A DNA stretch of 51,465 nucleotides from Bradyrhizobium sp. (GCF_030693485.1 NZ_JAUYAN010000327.1:1-51465); one strand, 5' to 3'. Positions 34,969 through 43,743 are shown, numbered from the stretch's first letter. Notes: generated by a model from the sequence alone, not told the origin. Program-made: numbers and translations.

Positions 34969-35385
34969 TTACTCGACGATCTCGACGATGCGGCGGGTTC
35001 GCGGTTCGACCAGGACGGTGCGGCCATTCACGACGGTGTAGCGATGCTCGCGAACGCCATATTCCTGTGGCACATCGTAATAGGTGACGCCGTCTTCCGG
35101 CAGCACGACGCCGACCCGGACGTCTTCGCGGTACTGGTAGGACGGGCGGCGCTGTTCGACCACGTAGCTGCGAAAGCGCGGACGCTCATCGACGCCCAAG
35201 ACTCCGGCCACACCGCCGACCACGCCACCGACTACACCGCCGACCACGGCGCCGACCGGACCGGCGGCCCGTTCGCCATCGCGCGCGCCGCGCTCGATGC
35301 CGCCGGGGACGCCCTGGGCGAGGGCCAGCGAAGGAATGGCGAGAACGGCGACAAGCGCGGCTGTTCCGAAAAATCGGCGGATCAT
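34969..35385 (-). CDS. DUF1236-type envelope protein with glycine zipper
   Basis: This 138-residue protein has a signal peptide (FGTAALVAVLAIPSLALAQ), then a glycine-zipper stretch (GPVGAVVGGVVGGVVGGVAG, about residues 42-61), then a C-terminal DUF1236-like part with LPEDGVTYYDVP and a Tyr/Arg/Val-rich end. It is probably located in the periplasm or outer membrane. GGAG lies five bases before the ATG. It is divergent from the type I secretion genes. Function unknown. Confidence 0.75.
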   Translation of the reverse strand: MIRRFFGTAALVAVLAIPSLALAQGVPGGIERGARDGERAAGPVGAVVGGVVGGVVGGVAGVLGVDERPRFRSYVVEQRRPSYQYREDVRVGVVLPEDGVTYYDVPQEYGVREHRYTVVNGRTVLVEPRTRRIVEIVE

Positions 35386-35669
35386 GATAACTCCATGTGA
35401 TTGGGAAGGTGCATGACAAGCGGCCAGGAGCCACTATGTTCCGTCCCCTGGGGCACTAAATCAGGCTTCCGCGCCCCTCACCCGGTTCCTGCGGGCCGAT
35501 CGCGCCCTGATCGGCCCGGTCCAGCTCCGTTCGCAGGATGGGCCGGCGCGGCCCGCCACCCCCGCGCGAGTATGCCGATACGTTTAGGTTAACGCGAGCT
35601 ACATGGACGCTGGCCGCAAACATCGGTAGAACTGAGGCCATTGCACCCCTCGTGAAGAGATCAGATTCG

Positions 35670-37418
35670 ATGGCAGCCGCCCCCGGTGTCCGGCGTTCCG
35701 AACTCGGTGATGCGTTGCGCGCCTGCCGCAACGCCTTCATCGGCGTCGGCCTCATGAGTTGCATGATCAATCTGCTTTATCTGACCGGCTCGATCTTCAT
35801 GCTGGAGGTCTACGACCGGGTCCTGCCGAGCCGCAGCATCCCGACGCTGGTCGGCCTCGTGATCCTGGCCGGTGGATTGTACGTAGCCCAGGGCATTCTC
35901 GACCTGATCCGCGGCCGCGTGCTGGTCCGCATCGGCACCTCGCTCGATGAAGCGCTCAATGCCCGGGTGTTCGACACCGTAGTGCGCCTGCCGCTGATGG
36001 TAGGCGGCCGCAATGAGGGCCTGCAGCCGCTGCGCGATCTCGATAACGTCCGCTCATTCCTGTCCAGCATGGGGCCGGGCGCGTTTTTCGACCTGCCGTG
36101 GCTGCCGTTCTATCTGGCGATCTGTTTCATGTTCCACACCCTGATCGGCGTGACCGCGCTGGTCGGCGCCATCATCCTGGTTACGCTCACCATCATCACC
36201 GAATTCATGTCGCGGGCACCGGCGCGCGAGGCCATGGGCCTGGCGTCGCGCCGCAACGATCTGGCCGCCACCAGCCGGCGCAACGCCGAAGTGCTGGTGG
36301 CGATGGGCATGTCCAGCCGATTGACAAAACGCTGGAGCGAGGCCAACGAAAAATATCTCGCCGGCAACCAGCGCGCGAGCGACGTTGCGGGAGGTCTCGG
36401 CGCCATCGCCAAGGTGATGCGCATGGTGCTGCAGTCGGCGGTGCTCGCGGTCGGCGCCTATCTCGTGATCAACCAGGAAGCCACTGCCGGCGTCATCATC
36501 GCGGGCTCGATCCTGAGCGCGCGGGCACTGGCGCCGGTCGATCTCGCGATTGCGCACTGGAAGGGCTTCGTGGCCGCGCGGCAGAGCTGGCACCGCCTCA
36601 ACAAGCTGCTGGAAGCGCTGCCGGCGCAGGCCGAGCAGACCCTGTTGCAGAGCCCGTCGAAGCGGCTGTCGGTCGAGGGCGTCAGCATCGTGCCCCCTGG
36701 CGATCAGAAGATCATCGTACAGGACGTGACCTTTGCGCTGGAAGCCGGCAACGGCCTCGGCGTGATCGGGCCGAGCGGATCGGGCAAGTCGTCGCTGATC
36801 CGCGCGCTGGTCGGGGTCTGGCAACCGGTGCGCGGCAAGGTGCGACTCGATGGCGCGGCACTCGACCAGTGGTCGAGCGACGTGATCGGCCGCCACATCG
36901 GCTATCTGCCGCAGGATGTTGAACTATTCGCAGGCTCGGTCGCGCAGAACATCTGCCGCTACGATCCCGAAGCCACCTCCGACACCATCATCAAGGCCGC
37001 CAAGGAAGCCGGCGTCCACGACATGATCATCAAGATGCGCGAAGGCTACGACACCCAGATTGGCGAGCAGGGCACCGCGCTCTCCGCCGGTCAGGCGCAG
37101 CGCGTGGCGCTGGCGCGGGCGCTGTATGGCGATCCGTTCCTGATCGTGCTCGATGAGCCGAACTCCAACCTCGATACCGAGGGCGACGAGGCCTTGAGCC
37201 GGGCAGTCCGCGCCTCGCGCGAGCGCGGCGCCATCGTGGTGGTGGTCGCGCACCGGCCGATCGGAATCGAGGCGGTCGACATGCTGCTGGTGCTGAAGGA
37301 CGGCCGCATGCAGGCCTTCGGCCCGAAGGAAACCGTGCTGGGCCAGGTGCTGCAGCCGCGCGTCGCGCCGCCGTCGCCGATCAAGATCGTCTCCGAAGGG
37401 GGAGTTGCCAAATCATGA
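35670..37418 (+). CDS. prtD: Type I secretion system ATPase/permease (PrtD family)
   Basis: The 582-residue protein fuses a membrane domain (helices within about residues 20-310, for example LMSCMINLLYLTGSIFMLEV) to an ABC ATPase: Walker A GPSGSGKSS near 370, signature ALSAGQAQRVALARAL and Walker B FLIVLDEPNSNLD. It has no N-terminal C39 peptidase-like domain, so it is of the PrtD type (proteases, S-layer and RTX proteins) rather than the LapB/HlyB type. The open frame extends upstream to 35538, but the ATG at 35670 is where similarity starts and gives the usual length. Its stop overlaps the adaptor gene by four bases. The likely cargo is an RTX protein such as the adhesin at 14913. Confidence 0.88.
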   Translation: MAAAPGVRRSELGDALRACRNAFIGVGLMSCMINLLYLTGSIFMLEVYDRVLPSRSIPTLVGLVILAGGLYVAQGILDLIRGRVLVRIGTSLDEALNARVFDTVVRLPLMVGGRNEGLQPLRDLDNVRSFLSSMGPGAFFDLPWLPFYLAICFMFHTLIGVTALVGAIILVTLTIITEFMSRAPAREAMGLASRRNDLAATSRRNAEVLVAMGMSSRLTKRWSEANEKYLAGNQRASDVAGGLGAIAKVMRMVLQSAVLAVGAYLVINQEATAGVIIAGSILSARALAPVDLAIAHWKGFVAARQSWHRLNKLLEALPAQAEQTLLQSPSKRLSVEGVSIVPPGDQKIIVQDVTFALEAGNGLGVIGPSGSGKSSLIRALVGVWQPVRGKVRLDGAALDQWSSDVIGRHIGYLPQDVELFAGSVAQNICRYDPEATSDTIIKAAKEAGVHDMIIKMREGYDTQIGEQGTALSAGQAQRVALARALYGDPFLIVLDEPNSNLDTEGDEALSRAVRASRERGAIVVVVAHRPIGIEAVDMLLVLKDGRMQAFGPKETVLGQVLQPRVAPPSPIKIVSEGGVAKS

Positions 37419-38725
37419 CGGACAAGCCGAAGCGTGGTTCGCAAGCGTCGATCCGGCTGCACATGATCATCGGCCTCTCCGTCATCCTGCTTCTGGTGGG
37501 CGGACTGGGTACCTGGGCATCGACGGCGCAGATCTCGGGCGCGCTGATCGCGCCGGGACAGATCGTGGTCGAATCCAACGTCAAGAAAGTGCAGCACCCG
37601 ACCGGCGGCGTGGTCGGCGAGGTGCGCGCCCGCGACGGCATGTCGGTAAAGGCCGGCGACATCGTGGTGCGGCTCGACGACACCGTCACCAAGGCCGGCC
37701 TCGCCATCGTCAACAAGGCGCTCAACGGGCTCTGGGCGCGGGCGGCGCGGCTGGAGGCCGAACAGCGCGGCCTCGACCAGATCACGTTCCCTGCGATGCT
37801 GCTCGACCGCCCCAACGATCCCGACGTCCAGAACGTCATGGCCAGCGAAAGCAAGCTGTTCGAGGTCCGCACCACCGGACGCGCCGGACAGAAGTCGCAG
37901 CTGCGCGAGCGCGTCGCCCAGCTCAAGGAAGAGATCGCGGGCCTGGCCGCCCAGGAGCAGGCCAAGGACAAGGAAATCGTGCTGGTCGAAAAGGAACTGG
38001 TCGGGGTTCGCTCGCTGTTCGAGCAGCGCCTGGTTCAGCTCTCGCGCCTGACCGTGCTGGAGCGCGACGCCGCACGGCTGTCCGGCGAACGGGCGCAATA
38101 CATCGCCGCAAGGGCGCAGGCCCGCGGCAAGATCACCGAAACCGAGTTGCAGATCATCCAGGTCGACAAGGATCTGGTCAGCGAAGTTTCAAAAGACCTG
38201 CGCGAGACCAACGACAAGATCGGCGAATTCGTCGAGCGCAAGGTGACGGCCGAGGACCAGCTGCGCCGGGTCGACATCCGCGCCCCGCAGGACGGCATGG
38301 TGCTGCAATCCACCGTTCACACCGTCGGCGGCGTAATCACCGCCGGCGACGCCATCATGATGATCGTGCCGCAGGCCGACGATCTCTCGGTCGAGGCCAA
38401 GGTCAATCCGCAGGACATCGACAAGCTGCAGATCGGCCAGAAGACGGTGCTGCGGCTGTCGGCGCTGAATCAGCGCACCACGCCGGAACTGAACGGCGTG
38501 GTGTCGCGCGTCTCGCCCGACGTCACCACCGACCAGCGCACCGGCCAGAGCCACTACACCATCCGCGTCTCGATGGCGCCGGCCGAAGTCGCTCGCCTCG
38601 GCGAGGTCAAGCTGATCCCGGGCATGCCGGTCGAAGCCTTCGTCCAGACCGGCGACCGCACCCTGCTGTCGTATCTGATGAAGCCGCTGAGCGATCAATT
38701 GATGCGCTCGTTCCGGGAGCGGTGA
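37415..38725 (+). CDS. prtE: Type I secretion membrane fusion protein (HlyD/PrtE family)
   Basis: This 436-residue periplasmic adaptor has a single N-terminal membrane helix (about 16-38, IIGLSVILLLVGGLGTWAS), a biotinyl-lipoyl-like half motif VQHPTGGVVGEVRARDG, a long coiled-coil hairpin (about 150-290, rich in Glu, Lys and Gln), a second lipoyl half with VDIRAPQDGMVLQSTVHT, and the HlyD C-terminal signature near IPGMPVEAFVQTGDRTLLSYL. The gene is coupled to prtD by ATGA. The outer-membrane TolC-type partner is not in this window. Confidence 0.9.
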   Translation: MTDKPKRGSQASIRLHMIIGLSVILLLVGGLGTWASTAQISGALIAPGQIVVESNVKKVQHPTGGVVGEVRARDGMSVKAGDIVVRLDDTVTKAGLAIVNKALNGLWARAARLEAEQRGLDQITFPAMLLDRPNDPDVQNVMASESKLFEVRTTGRAGQKSQLRERVAQLKEEIAGLAAQEQAKDKEIVLVEKELVGVRSLFEQRLVQLSRLTVLERDAARLSGERAQYIAARAQARGKITETELQIIQVDKDLVSEVSKDLRETNDKIGEFVERKVTAEDQLRRVDIRAPQDGMVLQSTVHTVGGVITAGDAIMMIVPQADDLSVEAKVNPQDIDKLQIGQKTVLRLSALNQRTTPELNGVVSRVSPDVTTDQRTGQSHYTIRVSMAPAEVARLGEVKLIPGMPVEAFVQTGDRTLLSYLMKPLSDQLMRSFRER

Positions 38726-38728
38726 TCT

Positions 38729-38850
38729 AGTCGTCCCTGCGAACGCAGGGACCCATAACCACCGTCGCCAATTGTTGGCGAAAGTCTTCCAACAGCCTTC
38801 TTCAATCGAACCGTCACGGCGTATGGGTCCCCGCGTTCGCGGGGACGACG
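38729..38850. repeat. Palindromic intergenic repeat with GTCGTCCCTGCG ends
   Basis: The element opens with GTCGTCCCTGCGAACGCAGGGAC and closes with GTCCCCGCGTTCGCGGGGACGAC; both ends are themselves hairpins and the outer parts are complementary. The CCCATAACCACC stretch next to the left hairpin is part of this Bradyrhizobium-type repeat class. It exactly fills the space between the convergent prtE and pncC genes and may serve both as a terminator. Confidence 0.75.
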
Positions 38851-38852
38851 AC

Positions 38853-39335
38853 TCACCGCGACAAATTCCGCAGCAGCAAATTTAGCGCCGCGCTCGCAAA
38901 GCTGTGCATGTTGGCGAGCCGGTCGGCGCTGCCGGTCTCCAGCGTGATCACCGCATTCTCCGGGCCGGCGAGTCCCATGCAGCTGTGGCCGGCGGCGTCG
39001 CCGTAGCGGTTGCCGGTGGGGCCGGTGGCGCCGGTTTCGGACAGGCCCCAGTCGGTGCCGAAGCGCGTGCGAATCTGGCTCGCCAGCAATTTGGCGTAAG
39101 GCTCGGACGCCGAACGGATGCCCTTCATCGCCTCGTCGGGAATATCCATCAACAGCCGCCGGGCGTCGCGGGTGTAGACCACGCCGCCGCCGAGGAAATA
39201 CGCCGAAGCGCCGGGCACCGCGAGCAGGCTTGCGGAAATCAGCCCGCCGGTCGAGGATTCCGCGACCGCGATGGTCTGCTTCCGTTCGATCAGTCGGGCG
39301 GCGATTTTTTCGGCGATTGGGACAAGGTCTTTCAT
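38853..39335 (-). CDS. pncC: CinA C-terminal domain protein, nicotinamide-nucleotide amidohydrolase
   Basis: The 160-residue stand-alone CinA-C domain has AVAESSTGGLISASL near residue 22 with the catalytic Ser region, FLGGGVVYT near 48 and the GLSETGATGP motif near 97. In this family the enzyme converts NMN to nicotinate mononucleotide and ammonia. The length is standard for PncC without the N-terminal MoaB-like domain. It is divergent from the amidohydrolase operon. Confidence 0.88.
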   Translation of the reverse strand: MKDLVPIAEKIAARLIERKQTIAVAESSTGGLISASLLAVPGASAYFLGGGVVYTRDARRLLMDIPDEAMKGIRSASEPYAKLLASQIRTRFGTDWGLSETGATGPTGNRYGDAAGHSCMGLAGPENAVITLETGSADRLANMHSFASAALNLLLRNLSR

Positions 39336-39533
39336 TCGGCTCTCAATTCTGGCGCGGGATGGGCTTCAGCAGCGTCCTGCCGATCTCCTAGCACAGGATT
39401 GCATGGCTGCCGACTCGCCGGCCGCCGGCTCCGCCGATGGACGGGGCCCCGCGCGCACTTTATGCTGCGCAGGGATTCAGCGAGCCAACGCCGAATCCGA
39501 TGGGCGCCACGAGCCAAGAGGAAACCAGAAGTC

Positions 39534-40607
39534 ATGACGTCACCGCTCGCGGGCGGCGTGGATTGCGATCTGCATCCGGCCGTTCCTCATCTGACCAGCC
39601 TGTTGCCCTACCTCGACGATTACTGGCGCGACCAGGTGACGACGCGGGGCATGACGGACCTCGTATCGCAATCCTATCCGACCAATTCGCCGATCTCTTC
39701 GCGGCCGGACTGGCGGCCTGCGCAGGGCAAGCCGGGATCCAGTCTTGAGGACATGAAGACGCAGGCGCTCGACCGCTTCGGCGTCAGCCAGGGCATCTGC
39801 AATCCCCTGTACGGCGTGCAGATGGTGTTTTCCGAGGACATGGCGGATGCATTCTGCCGCGCGCTCAACGACTGGCTGGCCAGGGAATGGCTCGACCAGG
39901 AACCGCGGCTGCGCGGCTCGATCGTGATACCCGTGCAGAGCGTCGAGAAGTCGGTGGCGGAGATCGAGCGCTGTGCGAAAGATTCGCGCTTCGTCCAGGT
40001 GCTGATGCTTGTGATGGGTGACATGCCGCTCGGCAAACGCGCCTACTGGCCGATCTACGCCGCGGCTGAGAAGCATGGCCTGCCGATCGGCATCCATGCC
40101 GGCAGCGCCTACCACAACCCGCCGACCTCGGTCGGCTGGGGTTCCTATCACATCGAGGATTACGTCGCCCAGGCGCAGGCGTTCCAGACCCAACTGACCA
40201 GCCTGATCGTCGAGGGCGTCTTCGCGCGGCATCCGAACCTGAAAATGGTGATGCTGGAATCCGGCTGGAGCTGGCTGCCGTCCTATCTGTGGCGGCTGCA
40301 CAAATTCTGGCGCGGCGTTCGTATGGAAACGCCGTGGGTGGACCGCTCGCCCCAGGAAATTGTGCGCAGCAACATCCGGTTTTCGCTGCAGCCGATCGAC
40401 GCGCCGCCGGATCCGGCGATCCTCCATCGACTGTTTGACCATATGCAATCGGATGAATTGCTCCTATTCTCGACCGACTATCCGCACTGGCAATTCGAAG
40501 GCGACCAGGTGCTGCCCGCGGGGATATCGCCGGATCTCGTGCGCAAGATCATGATCGATAACCCGCACGCGACTTACCCGCGTTTGAAACTGCCGGTGGC
40601 GGCGTGA
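39534..40607 (+). CDS. Amidohydrolase-2 family protein (paralogue 1)
   Basis: This 357-residue TIM-barrel metal enzyme belongs to the ACMSD/LigW-like amidohydrolase family, whose members hydrolyse or decarboxylate cyclic and aromatic acids. Metal ligands are the Asp12-Leu-His14 pair in GGVDCDLHP, His in IGIHAGS near 186, and Asp in FSTDYPHW near 312. The frame is open from 38904, but the first stretch reads through the antisense of pncC; the ATG at 39534 with AGAGGA upstream fits the protein start. It is followed by a second gene of the same family and a Rieske protein gene. The substrate is unknown. Confidence 0.8.
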   Translation: MTSPLAGGVDCDLHPAVPHLTSLLPYLDDYWRDQVTTRGMTDLVSQSYPTNSPISSRPDWRPAQGKPGSSLEDMKTQALDRFGVSQGICNPLYGVQMVFSEDMADAFCRALNDWLAREWLDQEPRLRGSIVIPVQSVEKSVAEIERCAKDSRFVQVLMLVMGDMPLGKRAYWPIYAAAEKHGLPIGIHAGSAYHNPPTSVGWGSYHIEDYVAQAQAFQTQLTSLIVEGVFARHPNLKMVMLESGWSWLPSYLWRLHKFWRGVRMETPWVDRSPQEIVRSNIRFSLQPIDAPPDPAILHRLFDHMQSDELLLFSTDYPHWQFEGDQVLPAGISPDLVRKIMIDNPHATYPRLKLPVAA

Positions 40608-40652
40608 TCCCGAAAAAGTGGAATCCGGTTTCGGATAGGATCATGCCCACTA
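40607..40652. repeat. Short rhizobial intergenic repeat (CCGAAAAAGTGGAATCCGG type)
   Basis: GATCCCGAAAAAGTGGAATCCGG, followed by TTTCGGATAGGATCATGCCC, has the dyad form of a short repeat common in Rhizobiales. It lies between the two amidohydrolase genes, so it is transcribed within the operon. Confidence 0.55.
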
Positions 40653-40668
40653 AGAAGGAGACAACGCC

Positions 40669-41781
40669 ATGAACGTCCAGTTCCGCGACCGTCCGGCACC
40701 CGGTTCCTCCGTTGAGGTCAAGACCGCGATCGCCGATTGCGACATCCATCCGGCGCGCGCGACCAGGCAGGAATTGTATCCGTTCCTGGCGAAGCGCTGG
40801 CATGCCCATCTCGAAACCTGGGGCGTCCATCCCTATCAGGGCATGATGGAAGGCCCGCCCTATCCGAAGGCGCAGCCCAATGCGTCGCGCCGCGATGCCT
40901 ATCCGCCGGAAGGCGGCCAGCAGGGATCGTCGCTTTCGTTCATGCAGAAGCAACTGCTCGATCCCTACAATGTGGCGCTCGGCGTGCTCAATCCGCTCGG
41001 CGCCACCGGACAGGGCATGCGTAATCACGATCTGGCCACGGCGCTCGCGACTGCCATCAACGACTGGCAGATCGCCAAATGGACCAGCCAGGACAGCCGC
41101 CTGAAAGGTTCGGTCGTCGTCGCCAACGAGGATGGCGTGTCCGCCGCCGCCGAAATCCGCCGCCGCGCGGGCGACAGGAATTTCGTTCAGGTGCTGCTGC
41201 TCAGCCGCAATGTCGAGCCGCTCGGCCAGCGCCGCTACTGGCCGATCTACGAGGCGGCCGAGGAAGCCGGGCTTCCCGTCGGCGTGCACGCCTTCGGCTT
41301 CGGCGGCAATCCGATCACCGCCTCCGGCTGGCCGAGTTTTTACATCGAGGAAATGGTCGGCCATTCGCAATGCCAGCAGACCGCCTTGGCCAGCATCGTG
41401 CTGGAAGGGGTGTTCGAACGCTACCCGAAACTGAAGATGGTGATGATCGAGGCCGGCTTCGGCTGGGCGCCGTCGCTGTCGTGGCGGCTCGACAAGGTCT
41501 TCGAAAAGCTGCACGGCGAGGTGCCGCACCTCAAGCGCAAGCCGTCGGAATATATCCGCGACCACATTTTCTGGACCACGCAGCCGATGGAAGATCCGGA
41601 GCGCCGCGACCATCTGTTCGACGTCATCGACTGGATCGGTTGGGACAAGCTGTTGTTCGCCACCGACTACCCGCATTGGGACTTTGACGAGCCGTCGCGG
41701 GTGCTGCCGTCCGGCGTCAGCGACGCCAACCGCGAGGCGTTTTATCTGACCAACGCGCTGAAGCTGTACGGTCTCGCATAA
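40669..41781 (+). CDS. Amidohydrolase-2 family protein (paralogue 2)
   Basis: The 370-residue protein is a paralogue of the preceding one, sharing the frame of motifs: Asp25-Ile-His27 in IADCDIHPA, His in VGVHAFGFGG near 206, MIEAGFGWAPSLSWRLDK where the first has MLESGWSWLPSYLWRLHK, and Asp in FATDYPHWDFD near 331. AAGGAG is six to eight bases before the ATG. The two proteins may be a heteromer or act on successive intermediates. The stop of this gene shares one base with the Rieske gene start (TAATG), giving translational coupling. Confidence 0.82.
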   Translation: MNVQFRDRPAPGSSVEVKTAIADCDIHPARATRQELYPFLAKRWHAHLETWGVHPYQGMMEGPPYPKAQPNASRRDAYPPEGGQQGSSLSFMQKQLLDPYNVALGVLNPLGATGQGMRNHDLATALATAINDWQIAKWTSQDSRLKGSVVVANEDGVSAAAEIRRRAGDRNFVQVLLLSRNVEPLGQRRYWPIYEAAEEAGLPVGVHAFGFGGNPITASGWPSFYIEEMVGHSQCQQTALASIVLEGVFERYPKLKMVMIEAGFGWAPSLSWRLDKVFEKLHGEVPHLKRKPSEYIRDHIFWTTQPMEDPERRDHLFDVIDWIGWDKLLFATDYPHWDFDEPSRVLPSGVSDANREAFYLTNALKLYGLA

Positions 41782-42194
41782 TGGTTCGTCACGTCATTGC
41801 CCCGGTGAACGAGTTGCCGCCGGGCACGCGCAAATTCCTCACCATCGACGAGCGCCCGATCGCGATCTTCAACATCAAGGGCGAGTTCTTCGGCCTCCTG
41901 AATCGCTGCCCGCATCAGGGTGCCGCCTTGTGCGAAGGCCCGTTGATCGGCTTGGCTCGGTCTTCCGATCCCGGCGAGATCGAATACACGCGACAAGGTG
42001 AAATCCTGCGCTGCCCCTGGCATGGCTGGGAATTCGACATCCGCACCGGGCAGTCGTACTGCGACCCCAGGAAATTCCGCACAAGGTCCTATCCGGTCAA
42101 TGTCGAACCGGGCACCAATGTGGTGAAGGGGCCGTATGTCGCGGAGACCCTGGCGGTATCGGTGGAGAGCGACTACGTGGTGGTGGATCTGTAG
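41781..42194 (+). CDS. Rieske [2Fe-2S] ferredoxin-like protein
   Basis: The 137-residue soluble protein has a single Rieske domain. The ligands are Cys and His in CPHQGAALCEG (about residues 43-45) and Cys and His in CPWHGWEFD (about residues 77-80). There is no membrane helix or catalytic oxygenase domain, so it looks like an electron carrier. No oxygenase or reductase gene is visible beside it; those may be elsewhere. Coupling to the amidohydrolase suggests a shared pathway for an aromatic or heterocyclic acid. Confidence 0.87.
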   Translation: MVRHVIAPVNELPPGTRKFLTIDERPIAIFNIKGEFFGLLNRCPHQGAALCEGPLIGLARSSDPGEIEYTRQGEILRCPWHGWEFDIRTGQSYCDPRKFRTRSYPVNVEPGTNVVKGPYVAETLAVSVESDYVVVDL

Positions 42195-42428
42195 GAACCG
42201 GTCGAGCGGTCACAGCGAGCACGATTTAGTATCGGGATTCGCGATGGTCGCCTGACCGGACATCATCCCGCTGACACAAATCGAAGCGAATGACCGTGGA
42301 CGGACATTGGGTCCGTCCTTAAGTGTTCTCATGACTTCAACGAGCGTCAATCAAAGGCAGATGCTGCTGCCGAAGGTCGACCTTGTGGACAGACAAATGC
42401 CAGCGGCCGTCCTCGACGAAGAGCGGAA

Positions 42429-43517
42429 TCAATTCGTGTGCTCCTCGCGCTCGTGAATGATGTTCGCCCTGCCTACCAGCAGATTATCCACGTGCCCTAT
42501 CCTTTTGGCGTCTTTTCCCGCGTAGGGCATGGAATGCAGCACATAGCGCATGGCGTTCAATCTGGCCCGTTTCTTGTCGTCAGACTTGATGACAATCCAG
42601 GGGCAATCGGCGGTATCGGTATGGAAGAACATCGCCTCCTTGGCCTTGGTGTAGTCGTCCCACTTGTCGAGCGAGGCAAGATCGATGGGTGACAGCTTCC
42701 ATTGCTTGAGCGGGTGCCCCTCGCGCTCCTTGAATCGTCGTCGCTGTTCGTCACGGCTGACCGAGAACCAGAACTTGATGAGGTGAATGCCGCTCCTAAC
42801 GAGGTTGCGTTCGAACTCCGGAACCTGTCGCTGGAACTCTTCATACTCATTCGGTGCGCAAAACCCCATCACGCGCTCGACACCCGCGCGATTGTACCAG
42901 CTGCGATCGAACAGGACAATTTCGCCAGCGGTTGGCAGGTGCTGAACGTAGCGCTGAAAATACCATTGCCCCCGCTCAACCTCGCTCGGCTTCTCGAGGG
43001 CAACGACACGGGCGCCGCGCGGATTGAGATGTTCCATGAATCGCTTGATTGCGCCACCCTTGCCCGCGGCATCGCGTCCTTCGAAGAGAAGCACTATTCT
43101 CTGGCGTGTCTCTTTCATCCAGTTCTGCATTTTCAAAAGCTCGGTTTGCAGAACGAACTTCTGTTCCTCGTAGTCCTTCCGGAGCATGCGCACAGCGTAG
43201 GGATAGGCGCCCGACCGCCAGTCCTTCGAAAGCTGGTCGACGTCTTGTTGCGAGGGCTTCACTCTCTTGCCGGTCAGAAACTCCTGTAAGCGTCGCGCAT
43301 CGTCGGGAGATGCCCCGTCCAGCATCGCGATCACCGGCTCGCTGTTGGCGTTCAGCATAGGCGGGCCCTTTACCATCGTGTCGAAGGCGGCGAGTTCGGC
43401 CTGGATCGCACCCTGGGACGATTGCTCAACCAGAGACCGTTCAATAGGGTTGAGGTCGATATCCCGCCCGGCAGCCAATTTGCCGGGTCGCCCTTTCCTC
43501 CGAATAGCCTTCACCAT
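42429..43517 (-). CDS. ppk2: Polyphosphate kinase 2 (PPK2 family)
   Basis: This 362-residue kinase transfers phosphate between polyphosphate and a nucleotide. Walker A is GRDAAGKGG (147-155) and Walker B/lid is IVLFDRSWYNR (200-210), followed by AGVERVMGF, the PPK2 signature; WKLSPIDLASLDKWDDY is also typical. An N-terminal extension of about 100 residues precedes the kinase core. The ATG has GGGGAG seven bases upstream and a FixK/FNR box with a well spaced -10. In a different frame, the DNA just past the stop encodes a protein-like stretch (LIPLFVEDGRWHLSV), so the C-terminus may have been altered by a small frameshift. Confidence 0.9.
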   Translation of the reverse strand: MVKAIRRKGRPGKLAAGRDIDLNPIERSLVEQSSQGAIQAELAAFDTMVKGPPMLNANSEPVIAMLDGASPDDARRLQEFLTGKRVKPSQQDVDQLSKDWRSGAYPYAVRMLRKDYEEQKFVLQTELLKMQNWMKETRQRIVLLFEGRDAAGKGGAIKRFMEHLNPRGARVVALEKPSEVERGQWYFQRYVQHLPTAGEIVLFDRSWYNRAGVERVMGFCAPNEYEEFQRQVPEFERNLVRSGIHLIKFWFSVSRDEQRRRFKEREGHPLKQWKLSPIDLASLDKWDDYTKAKEAMFFHTDTADCPWIVIKSDDKKRARLNAMRYVLHSMPYAGKDAKRIGHVDNLLVGRANIIHEREEHTN

Positions 43518-43535
43518 TGGATAGCTCCCCGTGGG

Positions 43536-43578
43536 AATATATGGTTGGCCGGTTCCGGCCAGACTTGACCTAGATCAA
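43536..43578 (-). promoter_or_regulatory. FixK/FNR-type box and -10 element of ppk2
   Basis: Read on the minus strand, TTGATCTAGGTCAA (43578-43565) fits the TTGA-N6-TCAA FixK/FNR consensus. After 23 bases follows TATATT (43541-43536). This places the box near -41.5, the class II activator position. Transcription would start near 43530, giving a leader of about a dozen bases. Between the elements lies a dyad, GGCCGG-N2-CCGGCC. Confidence 0.65.
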
Positions 43579-43743
43579 ATACCGCAACTCGCCGCGGATT
43601 GACCCATGCCCTTGACATGGCACTTAGAGACATTGCCGACGCCCGTAACGATACCCGGTGATCAGGGCAATACGAACTCCATGCCGGCGGCAAGCTCTGA
43701 AAATGACCGGAACCCCACTGCCACGCGCGACGCGTGCGGCGTC

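Noticed and set aside
38904..39533. A 210-codon N-terminal extension of the first amidohydrolase
   Set aside because: The added part is mostly antisense to pncC; the ATG at 39534 has a ribosome binding site and starts the family similarity.
42331..42456. A 41-codon plus-strand frame starting MTSTSVNQRQ
   Set aside because: No ribosome binding site and it overlaps the end of ppk2; the opposite strand of the same DNA gives a more protein-like reading.
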